Assembly: GCA_033764875.1 (NCBI GenBank)
Contig: JANRIO010000004.1
Span: 99,793 to 163,792 of the forward strand
Length of the DNA: 64,000 bases
Origin: AWTP1-13 sp033764875
GTDB taxonomy: Bacteria; Pseudomonadota; Alphaproteobacteria; Rhizobiales; Hyphomicrobiaceae
Direction: 5' to 3'
Part shown: piece by piece, positions 51,017 to 59,441 of the stretch
Numbering within the stretch: the first letter of the stretch is position 1
How the letters are laid out: each line of letters begins with the position of its first letter
The notes under the pieces: model-generated
Seen by the model: only the letters and a program-made list of their open reading frames with translations
What the model was told of the DNA's origin: nothing
Databases searched by the model: none
Program-made: the position numbers and the translations under genes

Positions 51017-52441
51017 CTACCAGTGGTGGAAGAAGTGCTTGATGGCGCTGCCCGCCTTGTGCGCCGCCTGCCCGATGGCATGGCTGGCCGCATGCGCGGC
51101 CTGGCCAACCGCGTGCTCGGCGGCGTGCGCCGCCTGGTCGACCTCGTGTGCGGCGTGCTCGGCCGTGTGGGCCACGGCCTGCTCGGCGTGCTCGGCGCCA
51201 TGCGCCAACGCCACCGCCTCGTGACCGACGGCCTTGCCGGCCTCCTCCATGCCGCGCGTGTCGATCGACACGTTCAGGTCGACCTTGAGGCCGAGCCCGG
51301 CTGCAAGCGCCCCGCTGACGCCGAGGTTGAGGTGATGATCGGCAAAGCCCGCGTGACCGCCGGCGCTGACGCCGACCTCGCCCACATCGGCGCCGCCCGA
51401 TCCCCCTACGGAGCCCACGCGGCCCAGGCCCACATCGCCGCCGCCATGGGCCTCGGCGCCGGCACCCGCCATGGCGCCGCCCTGGCCGCCGACGCCGTAG
51501 GCGCCGTGTCCGTGCTGGATGTCCACGTTGCCGTTGGCCATGGCGCCGACCGAGGCCGAGGCGCCGCCCGTCTCGGACACGTGCGTGCCGTTGGCGTTGC
51601 CGACCGTGACGGTGGCATCTGCCGAGGCCGTGGCGCCGACGCCCGCGGTCGCCGTCGCCGACGTGTCGGCGTGGCTCGAGTGCACGCTGCCCGAGGCCCC
51701 GTCCATGACGGTCGCCTGTCCCTGCACGCTCACCGAGGTATTTCCGTAGGACGCGTGGGCCTCGCCGCTGGCGCTCGCCTGCATGCCGATGGAGCCCGAG
51801 GCGTCGCCGCCGCTGGCATGACCGCTGACGCCGTCGTGCGCGCTCGCCGTGCCGGAGGCGCCTAGATGATCGCCTCCCACGGAGCCTGATGTCTCGGCCG
51901 ATACGCTCGAGAGGCAGACCTCGCCGGAGAGGCGCTCGCGCAGCGACTCCTGCTGGCCGTGCACCGGGTTGAGCGACACGTCATGGCCGATCACCACGGG
52001 GCCGTGGCCGAAGTTCCCGGGAGCGAAGCCCGGATTGCCGTGGAACGAGCCGAGCGACCCCTCGCGGCCAATCACCACCGGTCCGTGTCCGAAGTTCTCG
52101 GGGGCGACGCCCGGATTGCCGTGGAAGGGATCGATCGGCCCCTCGTGACCGATCACCACCGGCCCGTGGCCGAAGTTCTCGGGGGCGACGCCCGGATTGC
52201 CGTGGAAGGGACCGAGCGGCCCCTCGTGACCGATCACCACCGGCCCGTGGCCGAGGTTCGCGGGGGCGAAGCCGGGATCTGTGAAGCTCTCGGGCGGGCC
52301 GACGTGGAACGCCGGCAAGTCATGCATCGCTGCAGGGTCCATCGCAGGCACCTGCGCGCGCGCTCCCCCGACGACAGACTTCAGTGCATTGAGATCCAGC
52401 TCGTCCTGCTTGCGAACGTTCTGAGTTGATGCGGCAGCCAT
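51017..52441 (-). CDS. Large His/Gly/Ala-rich repeat protein with a double-glycine leader, cargo of the NHLM-type exporter
   Basis: 474-residue protein of unknown function. Residues 1-26 form a bacteriocin-type leader: ELDLNALKSVVGG with Leu15 (-12), Leu20 (-7), Val23 (-4) and Gly25-Gly26, the pattern cut by C39 peptidases. Residues 55-162 are four 27-residue repeats built on NPGVAPENFGHGPVVIG. Residues 185-380 are Gly/Ala/Ser/Thr/Val-rich with scattered His, like a beta-rich secreted domain. Residues about 398-474 are an Ala/His/Glu amphipathic helix with near 11-residue periodicity (HAAEHAVGQAA, HAASHAIGQAA), ending in AIKHFFHHW. It has about 40 His and one Cys. It follows the exporter genes on the same strand, 130 bases downstream. 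AAGGGG lies 8 bases before the ATG. Metal binding or a surface role is inference. Confidence 0.8.
   Translation of the reverse strand: MAAASTQNVRKQDELDLNALKSVVGGARAQVPAMDPAAMHDLPAFHVGPPESFTDPGFAPANLGHGPVVIGHEGPLGPFHGNPGVAPENFGHGPVVIGHEGPIDPFHGNPGVAPENFGHGPVVIGREGSLGSFHGNPGFAPGNFGHGPVVIGHDVSLNPVHGQQESLRERLSGEVCLSSVSAETSGSVGGDHLGASGTASAHDGVSGHASGGDASGSIGMQASASGEAHASYGNTSVSVQGQATVMDGASGSVHSSHADTSATATAGVGATASADATVTVGNANGTHVSETGGASASVGAMANGNVDIQHGHGAYGVGGQGGAMAGAGAEAHGGGDVGLGRVGSVGGSGGADVGEVGVSAGGHAGFADHHLNLGVSGALAAGLGLKVDLNVSIDTRGMEEAGKAVGHEAVALAHGAEHAEQAVAHTAEHAAHEVDQAAHAAEHAVGQAAHAASHAIGQAAHKAGSAIKHFFHHW
51956..52279 (-). repeat. Four tandem 81-bp coding repeats
   Basis: Four in-frame 81-base units with no spacer, encoding 27 residues each. 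Units 2 and 3 are nearly identical at the start and diverge toward their ends; units 1 and 4 differ at a few codons. The exact length conservation points to selection on the protein repeat, and such DNA can change copy number by slippage or recombination. Confidence 0.93.
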
Positions 52442-52571
52442 CCATGAACCCCTTGGTGAGAGAAATGTGGCACCGAGCCTAGCCGGCAATCCTCTACAGA
52501 AGCGCTATCGCGAAGCTTCATCCGGGAGAAAAGTCGGCGCGAGGGTGAAAGAACCGTTGCCGCCGACGGGC

Positions 52572-54725
52572 TCAGGCGCAGCGGGCTGCCTCGACGAGCT
52601 GTCCGAAGCGCCCGCTCGCAACGGCGAGGGAAGCAAACGTACCGGCCTGCACGACGCGGCCGCGATCGAGCACGTAGATGCGGTCGCAGGTCTGCAGCGT
52701 CTCGAGGCGATGCGCCACCGCGACCACCGTGATACCCAGACTACGGACGAGCCGCACGACGTCGGCCTGCGTTGCCGCGTCGATGGCGCTGGTGGCCTCG
52801 TCGAGCACGATCAGCTTCGGGCGCATGGCCATGGCCCGCGCGAGAAGGATGCGTTGGATCTGGCCGCCCGAGAACATCTGATGGTTGTCGCCGACGACGG
52901 TGCCGAGCCCCAGGGGAAGCGCCGCGATCTCGGCGCCAACGCCGGCCATGGCGAGGAAGCTCCAGATCTCCGCGTCGGCAAGCGCGGTGCCGAGGCAGAC
53001 GTTGTCGCGCAAGGTTCCGGGAAAGAGCTTCGCCCCCTGCCCCACCACGCCGATCGACTGGCGGACGCGCCGCATGTCGAGCTTGCGGATGTCGACGCCG
53101 TCGAGATAGACGGCACCCGCCTGCGGGGTCCGCAGGCCGAGCAGGATCTCGAGCAGCGTCGTCTTGCCCGAGCCGCTGGCACCGGTGATGCCGACGTACT
53201 CCCCCGGCGCGGCGACGATCTCGACGTCCTCGAGCACCGGGACCTGATCGGGGGCGTGCCGGTACGTCACGCCGACCGCCTGCACTGCTCCTTGCGGGTC
53301 CACAAGGTGCTGGCCCCTCCCCGCGGCGCCTGGAGCCGCCTGCAGCAGGGGGCGCGCCATCCGCTGCTGCAGCGAAAGCCCCGCAATCTCGCCGGCCGCA
53401 ACGATGAGCGCCGCAACGGCCGACACCACCGTACCGGTCGCCATGACGAAGGCGATGGCCGTCTCCGCCGACATCGCCGCGCCGGAGACGACGATGGCGG
53501 CGATGGCCACGAGGATGAGAAACCCCTCGAGGCCTGCCAGCACGCCGAGCGACAGCGCGCCGATGCGGCCGGCTGCGAGCTGGCGCTCCTGCAGCGCCGC
53601 GAAGCTCTCCGTCCAGCGGGCGAACAGGCTCGCCTCGGCGGCGGAGGCGCGCACGGTCTCCATGTTGAGCATGGTCTCGTAGGCCGTCACGATCCAGCTG
53701 CCGGGCCCGGCATCGCCCTTCAGCATGGCGGCGCGCTGCCGCAGGGCGATGTGGAGCGCGAGACCCAAAGCGGCGAGGACCGCCGCGACAATGCACAGCG
53801 CGGGCCCCGGCGCGAGCACCAGCATCATGACGAGGCTCGGCAGGGACATCGTCAGGGCCGCCGCCACCTTGAGGCCGAGCCCCCAGGCCGCCCGGCGCCA
53901 GCTCTCCACCGCGCGGACGGCAAGCGCCATGAAGGCAGGAGGAACGCCGGCATGATCAGCCTGCGGAATGCGCACGGCGCGGTCGATCATGGCGCTGCGC
54001 AGCATGGACCCGGTGAGCCCCTGGACGCGCAGAACGGTGAGATCGGAGGCGACCTTGACCACCGTGTGCAGCGTGCACAGCACGAGCATGAAGGCGACGA
54101 TGGCGCCGAGGAGCGCGGCCTCCCGCCCCGGCAGCGCCACCTCGATGACGGCGCTGGTCAGCATCGGGAACAGGACGAGGATCAGCCCGGCGAGGGTATT
54201 GAGAAGCAGATTGGCAACGATGCTGCCTTGCGCCCGCTTCCAGCCGAACAGCAGCACCTCCTTGCGGGTGAGCGCCTTGGCGGGAAATGCTGGCAGCAGC
54301 AGGTGGCCCTCGGCCGGCAGGCACTCGCGGGTCCGCTCGTCGAGCCTGGCGGGCTCCCTTGAGGGCACGCACACCATCCAGCGCCGCCCCTCGCGCAGCA
54401 GCACGACAAGCGGGCCATCGGGGGCGAGGCTGCAGAGCACCGGGCCCTCGCCGGCCTCGAGGAAATCCGCGTCGAGCTTGATGCGACGGGCCACCAGGCC
54501 CGCCTCCTCCGCCAGTCGCGGAACGGCGGCCGAGAGCGGCTCGCCCGGCGCAGGCGCCATCGCGGCGACGGCCGGCACACCCAGATGGGTCGCCGCGACG
54601 CGCAGCAAGGAGGCAAGATCGTGCCCCGAAACGGGATGGCGCGGGTGCGCCTGCAGCAGGCGCTCGATGCGTCGCAAGGCATCGTCGAGACGGGCGCCAC
54701 CGGGGCGTGCGGATTGCTCGCTCAT
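52572..54725 (-). CDS. NHLM-type bacteriocin-system ABC transporter, second ATP-binding protein
   Basis: 717-residue ABC half-transporter: a soluble N-terminal domain (about 1-190, no C39 triad), a six-helix membrane domain (about 195-470) and an ATPase with Walker A (GASGSGKTT), a degenerate signature (MFSGGQIQR), Walker B (LIVLDEATSAID) and a switch His (VAHRLETL). The N-terminal extension without peptidase matches the ABC2 partner of NHLM systems. The ATG overlaps the stop of the C39-ABC gene, so the two are probably a heterodimer made together. Confidence 0.88.
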   Translation of the reverse strand: MSEQSARPGGARLDDALRRIERLLQAHPRHPVSGHDLASLLRVAATHLGVPAVAAMAPAPGEPLSAAVPRLAEEAGLVARRIKLDADFLEAGEGPVLCSLAPDGPLVVLLREGRRWMVCVPSREPARLDERTRECLPAEGHLLLPAFPAKALTRKEVLLFGWKRAQGSIVANLLLNTLAGLILVLFPMLTSAVIEVALPGREAALLGAIVAFMLVLCTLHTVVKVASDLTVLRVQGLTGSMLRSAMIDRAVRIPQADHAGVPPAFMALAVRAVESWRRAAWGLGLKVAAALTMSLPSLVMMLVLAPGPALCIVAAVLAALGLALHIALRQRAAMLKGDAGPGSWIVTAYETMLNMETVRASAAEASLFARWTESFAALQERQLAAGRIGALSLGVLAGLEGFLILVAIAAIVVSGAAMSAETAIAFVMATGTVVSAVAALIVAAGEIAGLSLQQRMARPLLQAAPGAAGRGQHLVDPQGAVQAVGVTYRHAPDQVPVLEDVEIVAAPGEYVGITGASGSGKTTLLEILLGLRTPQAGAVYLDGVDIRKLDMRRVRQSIGVVGQGAKLFPGTLRDNVCLGTALADAEIWSFLAMAGVGAEIAALPLGLGTVVGDNHQMFSGGQIQRILLARAMAMRPKLIVLDEATSAIDAATQADVVRLVRSLGITVVAVAHRLETLQTCDRIYVLDRGRVVQAGTFASLAVASGRFGQLVEAARCA

Positions 54726-56866
54726 GCGGCGCTCCTCTCCGCGCTGCCGGCGGCATCCTCCACAGGGGATGGGCCCGCCTGCCGGACGAGGCCTCCCGGC
54801 TCGAGCACGTAGACCTCGTCGCAACGCGCGGCCGTGTCCAGGCGATGGGTCACGACGACGGCGGTCGCGCCGAGGGCCCGCAGGCCGGCGAAGATCCCTG
54901 CCTCCGCCTCCGCATCGAGGGCGCTGGTGGCCTCGTCGAGAACGATCACGGCGGGCCGGCGTGCGAGCGCACGCGCCAGGGCAAGGCGCTGCACCTCCCC
55001 CCCGCTCAGGGCCGGCGCGTGTGCGGCAAGGCGCGCGGCGGCGCCGCCGGCGCGCGCGTGCAGGAGGTCCTGCAGGCCGACGGCGCGCAAGGCCGTCTCC
55101 ACCGCCTCGTGGGAGACATCCTCGGCCCACAGCGTCACGTTCTCGTCGATGCTTGCCGAGAACAGCCCGGCCTGCTGGGGCACGTACTGCAGCGCCTGTC
55201 GCAACGCCTCCGGCGTCCAGTCCTGCAGCGGCAGGTCGCCGAGCAGGACGCGGCCTGCCGCCGGCGTCTCAAAGCCCGCGCAAATGCGCGCCACCGTGGA
55301 TTTTCCCGCCCCGGAGGGCCCCATGATGGCAACCACGCGGCCCGGCTCGAGCGCCAGCGAGACGTCGCTGAAGAGCGGACGCTGCGGATCGAAGGCAAAG
55401 CTGAGCCGGTCGAGCACGAGCCGGCCGGCGCGCGGTGTCGCCGGGGCCGCCTGCGGCGCGCGGGGCGCATGCGCGAAGCCATGCGCGAGCGGGTGGCGCG
55501 CCAGATCGTCGATGCGCGCGAAGGCGCCCGCTGCCTCCTGAAGGCGCGGAACGGCACCGGCGAGGGCGACGACAGGAGCATTGAGCAGCCCCGCGATCAG
55601 CTGGCAGGCGATGAGGCCGCCCAGCGTCAGGCTGCCGTCCATCACCAGCCAGGCACCGGCCGCCAGCACCGCCACGGCGGCGGCAAGACCGAAGGCGGCA
55701 GGCGCTGCCTCCGCCAGGGCGCGGAGGAGGCCCACGCGCTGCTCGCGGTCGAGGGCCACGTCCTCCAGCGCCGCCTGGCGCTCGATGAACAGCTGCTCGC
55801 GACCGTGCAGCTTGTAGGTTGCCAGCGCATCGAAGCCGGCGATCATGGCGCCCGACGCCGCACCCTCGGCAACCTGCCAGGCTGCGTTCGCCGTCGACAC
55901 GCGCCGGCTGAGCCCGATCATGGCGACGACGCTGATGCCGGCGACGCAGGCGACGGCCAGCGCCACGGGCGGAGCGAGCGCCGCCAGCACGGCAAGAAAG
56001 CCCAGGGCGGCCACGAAATCCGGCAGCATGCGCGCCAGCGGGCCGGCGACGATGCCGCCAAGCTCGGAGCCCAACCGCAGGCGGGACACGATCTCGCCGG
56101 CGCTGCGCTCGGCAAAAAACGAGATCGGCAGGTGCAGCGCACGCCAGAACCCGCTGACCGCGATGTGCGTCGCGACCTTGGCGCGCAGCGCGGCGACCAC
56201 GCGCGCGCCGACGGCCGCGATCAGGACCTGGGCCAGGCAGGTGGCCGCCAGCACGGCGACGATCCACAGGCTCCACGACTGCCGGCCCATGGCGGCCACC
56301 TGGTCGGTGAAGGCACCGATGGCGCCCGCGAGCGCGATGGCCGGAACGATCTCCAGCAGCCCGAGCGCACCGCCCACCGCAATGGCGTCCTTGGACCGGA
56401 AGGCCTCGTCGACGAGCTGGCCGAGCGTCGAGCGCCGCGCGGCCGAGCGCACGAAGCCTGGGCCCGGGGCGAAGGCCAGCACGACGCCGGTGAACGAGCG
56501 GCCGAGCTCGGTGCGGTCGACCCAGCGCCGGCCGACGGCGGGATCGACGATCAGGTATCCGCGCCTCGCGACGCGCTCGAGCACGACGAAATGATCGAAG
56601 TTCCAGTGCAGCACCGCAGGCAGCGGCAGCTCGGCGAGATCGGCGGGCTCGCGCCGCAAGCCGTGCCCCGCGAGCCCGAAGCTCACCCCCGCCTCGATCA
56701 GGCGGGCCGCGTCGACGCCGTCGCGAGAGGTGGCGCAGGCGATGCGTGCCTCCTCCAGCGAGACCTGGCGGCCATGGGCACCCAGGACCATCGCCAGGCA
56801 AGCCGCCCCGCACTCGGCCGCCTCCATCTGTAGGACGACCGGTACCCGATGGCCGCGGGAGATCAT
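54722..56866 (-). CDS. NHLM-type bacteriocin-system ABC transporter with C39 leader peptidase
   Basis: 714-residue peptidase-containing ABC transporter. The N-terminal C39 domain has the full catalytic set: Gln13 and Cys19 (LQMEAAECGAACL), His92 (HWNFDHFVVL) and Asp108 (LIVDPAVG). A membrane domain and an ATPase follow (Walker A GPSGAGKST, signature LSGGEVQR, Walker B VIVLDEATSALD). C39 domains cut after Gly-Gly leaders and couple cleavage to export, matching the leader on the repeat protein at 51017-52441. It overlaps the HlyD-like gene and the second ABC gene by 4 bases each. Confidence 0.92.
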   Translation of the reverse strand: MISRGHRVPVVLQMEAAECGAACLAMVLGAHGRQVSLEEARIACATSRDGVDAARLIEAGVSFGLAGHGLRREPADLAELPLPAVLHWNFDHFVVLERVARRGYLIVDPAVGRRWVDRTELGRSFTGVVLAFAPGPGFVRSAARRSTLGQLVDEAFRSKDAIAVGGALGLLEIVPAIALAGAIGAFTDQVAAMGRQSWSLWIVAVLAATCLAQVLIAAVGARVVAALRAKVATHIAVSGFWRALHLPISFFAERSAGEIVSRLRLGSELGGIVAGPLARMLPDFVAALGFLAVLAALAPPVALAVACVAGISVVAMIGLSRRVSTANAAWQVAEGAASGAMIAGFDALATYKLHGREQLFIERQAALEDVALDREQRVGLLRALAEAAPAAFGLAAAVAVLAAGAWLVMDGSLTLGGLIACQLIAGLLNAPVVALAGAVPRLQEAAGAFARIDDLARHPLAHGFAHAPRAPQAAPATPRAGRLVLDRLSFAFDPQRPLFSDVSLALEPGRVVAIMGPSGAGKSTVARICAGFETPAAGRVLLGDLPLQDWTPEALRQALQYVPQQAGLFSASIDENVTLWAEDVSHEAVETALRAVGLQDLLHARAGGAAARLAAHAPALSGGEVQRLALARALARRPAVIVLDEATSALDAEAEAGIFAGLRALGATAVVVTHRLDTAARCDEVYVLEPGGLVRQAGPSPVEDAAGSAERSAA

Positions 56867-58173
56867 GTGCGGTCGTCCGTCCAGACGGAGCGGTCGCGCA
56901 CGAGAACGCCGCGCAGGGCGGGCAGCGCCAGGCCGAGGAGCGGCACGTGCTCAACCGCCACCTTGCCGCTCACGGGCGTGCCCCTGGTGAGCGAGGCGTC
57001 GGGGCCGTGGCCCGAGGTCCAGGCGAAGCGGGACGGCGCCGTCCGGTCCCGCTCAAGGGAGACGACGACCTCGAACACGGGCCCCTGGCGGGATACCAGG
57101 TCGTAGAGCTGCTCGCTGCCGAGCGCCTTCAGGATGGTGCTCTTGGTGGCAATGGTTCCCGAGATACTGCTGACGCGGCCGCGGAGCCTGTCGTGCTCCC
57201 GCGTCTTCAGCGAGGACGGCGCGAGGAGCACGGCGGCGCCCGGGACAATCTGCTTACCGGCCGACTGCGGCACGAACAGGATGGCCTCGAGCTCGTCGGC
57301 GCGGTCCTGCTCGTCGGCGGCGACGATCGCGACCGGCTGGCCCGCGGTCAGCGGCGCGCCGGTCTCCATGAGCAGATCGGTGACCCGGCCGGAGACGGGC
57401 GCGCGCAGCGTGTTCTCGGCGGCGAGATTGGCTTCGGCGGCCGCCAGCTCGAGCCGCGCCTGGTCGATCCGCAGAATGCGGGCCCGGCGCTCACGCTCGC
57501 GGCGAATGTCGGCCTCGAGAGCCCGCTGCTCGACCTGGACCTGCTCAGTGCGCAGCTGGTCCAACTGGAATATGGCGTTTTGGACGGCGACCCGCGCATC
57601 GACGGCGCGCGCCTGGGTCGTGAGCCCGTCGCGCAACAGACCGTCGGCGGCGGACTGCTGCTCCTTGAGCCAGACCAGCCGGCGCTCGAGATCGGAGATC
57701 TGCCGCTCGATGTTGGCATTCCGACGCTTGCGGAGCGAGCCTTCCTCACGGCGCTCCTGCTCGGCAAGCGCATCCATCGCCGCGCCATCGGTCTCGAAGC
57801 CGGAGACGATGCTCCTCAGCTTGCGGATCGATGCGGCCTGCTCGGGAAGCGACAGCCGCGCGATCGCCTGTCCCTTCTCAACCCTGTCGCCCGCCTTGAC
57901 CGAGAACCCCTCAACGTAGCCCGAGCTCGGCGAGATCACGGAGGAGAGCAGCACGCCCGACCGGTCGATGAGCACGCCGCCACCGGAGACCTGGACGGGG
58001 ACGACGACCAGGGCGCTGGCAATGACGACGATCAGCATCACGGCCGCCAGGCCAAGGACGACTGCCCGAGTCCACGTCGTCGTCACGCGCATGGCGCTCG
58101 GCAGCGATTCCACGCGCCCGCGGGCGTCAAGGGCCTCGCCGCGGAAGGCCACGGATCCCGGATTGGCTGACAC
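56863..58173 (-). CDS. NHLM-type HlyD-family membrane-fusion (adaptor) protein
   Basis: 436-residue periplasmic adaptor: a short cytoplasmic start with FRGEALDARGRVESLPSAMR, typical of NHLM secretion proteins, a single helix (about 47-70), a lipoyl half-domain, a long coiled coil (about 130-260, with RRLVWLKEQQSAADGLL) and a C-terminal beta-barrel region (LEAILFVPQSAGKQIVPG). It links the inner-membrane exporter to the periplasm or outer membrane. Start chosen at the GTG 58173, just before the conserved start; a GTG at 58233 is possible. No TolC-like gene is present in the window. It is the first gene of the export operon. Confidence 0.88.
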   Translation of the reverse strand: MSANPGSVAFRGEALDARGRVESLPSAMRVTTTWTRAVVLGLAAVMLIVVIASALVVVPVQVSGGGVLIDRSGVLLSSVISPSSGYVEGFSVKAGDRVEKGQAIARLSLPEQAASIRKLRSIVSGFETDGAAMDALAEQERREEGSLRKRRNANIERQISDLERRLVWLKEQQSAADGLLRDGLTTQARAVDARVAVQNAIFQLDQLRTEQVQVEQRALEADIRRERERRARILRIDQARLELAAAEANLAAENTLRAPVSGRVTDLLMETGAPLTAGQPVAIVAADEQDRADELEAILFVPQSAGKQIVPGAAVLLAPSSLKTREHDRLRGRVSSISGTIATKSTILKALGSEQLYDLVSRQGPVFEVVVSLERDRTAPSRFAWTSGHGPDASLTRGTPVSGKVAVEHVPLLGLALPALRGVLVRDRSVWTDDRT

Positions 58174-58253
58174 GCGATCCAAGCCACACGCCCCACAAGC
58201 ATCCAACACGAAACTGCGCGAGGCAGAATGCACAGATCACTTTAAGAAACTGT

Positions 58254-58265
58254 TCTGTTAACAGA
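58254..58265. promoter_or_regulatory. Perfect 12-bp palindrome TCTGTTAACAGA
   Basis: A fully symmetric 12-mer in the AT-rich patch upstream of the hlyD-like gene, flanked by CTTTAAG and CTTAAG. It could be an operator for a dimeric regulator controlling the exporter. No regulator gene is adjacent. Confidence 0.45.
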
Positions 58266-58558
58266 TCTTAAGCCTTGTCTGCGCGCGGCCGACATGCAGG
58301 CCGGGTTGCGGCAGCCCGATAGCGGGCCGCGACGGGGCGCCTTGCAGGGACAATTGGTTGGACAGGCTTCGACCGGCGCAGCTACAGTGCCGACCGGGGC
58401 CGCGCGCGCAACGCTGCCGGCTGGAGCGGCAGAGATGCCGTCCCGGTCTCAGCACACCGGCTCGATGAAGCCCCACACATCCATCGGCTCGCGAGATCCG
58501 CTCGCCAGATGCGGTGGAACGAGACGACGCTCGCGGCCAGCGCCCAGGCCTGCACAAT

Positions 58559-58588
58559 TCAGATGCAACCAGCTCAGATGCAACAAGC
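58559..58588. repeat. 15-bp tandem repeat before the PhnD-like gene
   Basis: Two abutting 15-base units, TCAGATGCAACCAGC and TCAGATGCAACAAGC, differ at one position and end 16 bases before the ATG at 58605. They may be a duplicated operator half-site or a recent slippage event. Confidence 0.6.
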
Positions 58589-58604
58589 CAGATTGTGAGC
58601 CCCA

Positions 58605-59441
58605 ATGGACGCAGCCCGCCCCCGCATCGCCCCGGCCCGGGTCAGCCTGCCGATGTACAATCTGCCGGAGATGCGCGCACAGAATGCCGCGTTCTGGCAC
58701 GCGATGCGCGTCGAGCTCAGCAGGTGCGGGGTGGACGAGGCGCCGGACGAGCTCGACTTCGAGCGCAAGCCGGTGCCGTCCGAGATCGAGGCCGACACCC
58801 TGCTGACGCAGGTCTGCGGCTATCCCCTGCAGACCATCTACCGCGGACAGGCCGTTCTTCTCGCGGCGCCCGTGTATGCCGACGACTACAGCGACGGGCC
58901 AACGCATCGCGGCATCTTCATCGTCCGCAAGGACGCGCCGTTCCGGACGCTCGAGGATCTGCGCGGCTGCCGCTATGCCTTCAACAGCATCCACTCCAAC
59001 TCCGGCATGAACCTGCCGCGCCGGGCCATCGCCGACATCGCCGGAGGCCGGCCCTTCTTCGGCTCGATCGTCGAGACGCACGGGCATCCCGCCAACATCG
59101 AGCGCGTGGCGAGAGGAGAGATCGATGCCACGTGCGTCGACTGCGTGACGTACGCCTTTCTGGAGCGCTATCGGCCGGCGGCGACGGCCGAGTCGCGCGT
59201 CCTCGGCGCCACGCCGCCCAGCCCGTCGATCCCGTTCGTCACTGCGGCCGGCGCGCCCCCTGCGCTGCAGGAGGCCCTGAGGACGGCGCTTCTGCGCGTC
59301 GCGCGGGCCGCTGAGTGGGCATCCGTGCGCGAGGGACTGCTGCTGAAGGACATCGTCCCCATCGCGGATGCGTCGGCGTATGCCGATCTCCTCGACTACG
59401 AGACGCAAGCGCGCGCCCTCGGGTATCCGGAGCTGCGCTAG
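58605..59441 (+). CDS. PhnD-like (phosphate/phosphonate/phosphite-type) binding-fold protein without signal peptide
   Basis: 278-residue protein of the periplasmic binding protein-like II fold in the PhnD group: RASLPMYNL-type start (ARVSLPMYNLPEM), TQVCGYPLQTIYRGQAVLLA, THRGIFIVRKDAPFRTLEDL, and ATCVDCVTYAFLERYRP. No Sec, Tat or lipoprotein signal is visible and no transporter gene adjoins it, so it may be a cytoplasmic sensor or enzyme-like relative, or the true start may be mis-set. It is divergent from the export operon. Confidence 0.75.
   Translation: MDAARPRIAPARVSLPMYNLPEMRAQNAAFWHAMRVELSRCGVDEAPDELDFERKPVPSEIEADTLLTQVCGYPLQTIYRGQAVLLAAPVYADDYSDGPTHRGIFIVRKDAPFRTLEDLRGCRYAFNSIHSNSGMNLPRRAIADIAGGRPFFGSIVETHGHPANIERVARGEIDATCVDCVTYAFLERYRPAATAESRVLGATPPSPSIPFVTAAGAPPALQEALRTALLRVARAAEWASVREGLLLKDIVPIADASAYADLLDYETQARALGYPELR

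Larger units (their letters stand above)
58174..58604. other. Divergent control region between the export operon and the PhnD-like gene
   Basis: 431 bases without a gene I can support. Around 58235-58275 the composition turns AT-rich, unlike the flanks, and contains a 12-base palindrome listed separately; this is the likely promoter area for the export operon. Further right the DNA is GC-rich again and ends in a 15-base tandem repeat just before the PhnD-like start. Confidence 0.5.

Noticed and set aside
51956..52279. CRISPR-like array from regularly spaced repeats.
   Set aside because: The 81-base units abut without spacers, are in frame and encode the protein repeat; no cas genes are present.
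51017..52441. NHLP- or Nif11-type bacteriocin precursor.
   Set aside because: The leader is a classical short double-glycine type and the product is far too large; no nitrile-hydratase-like or Nif11-like leader is present.
58252..58262. Alphaproteobacterial LexA box (GTTC-N7-GTTC).
   Set aside because: Only the first GTTC half is present; the second does not match.
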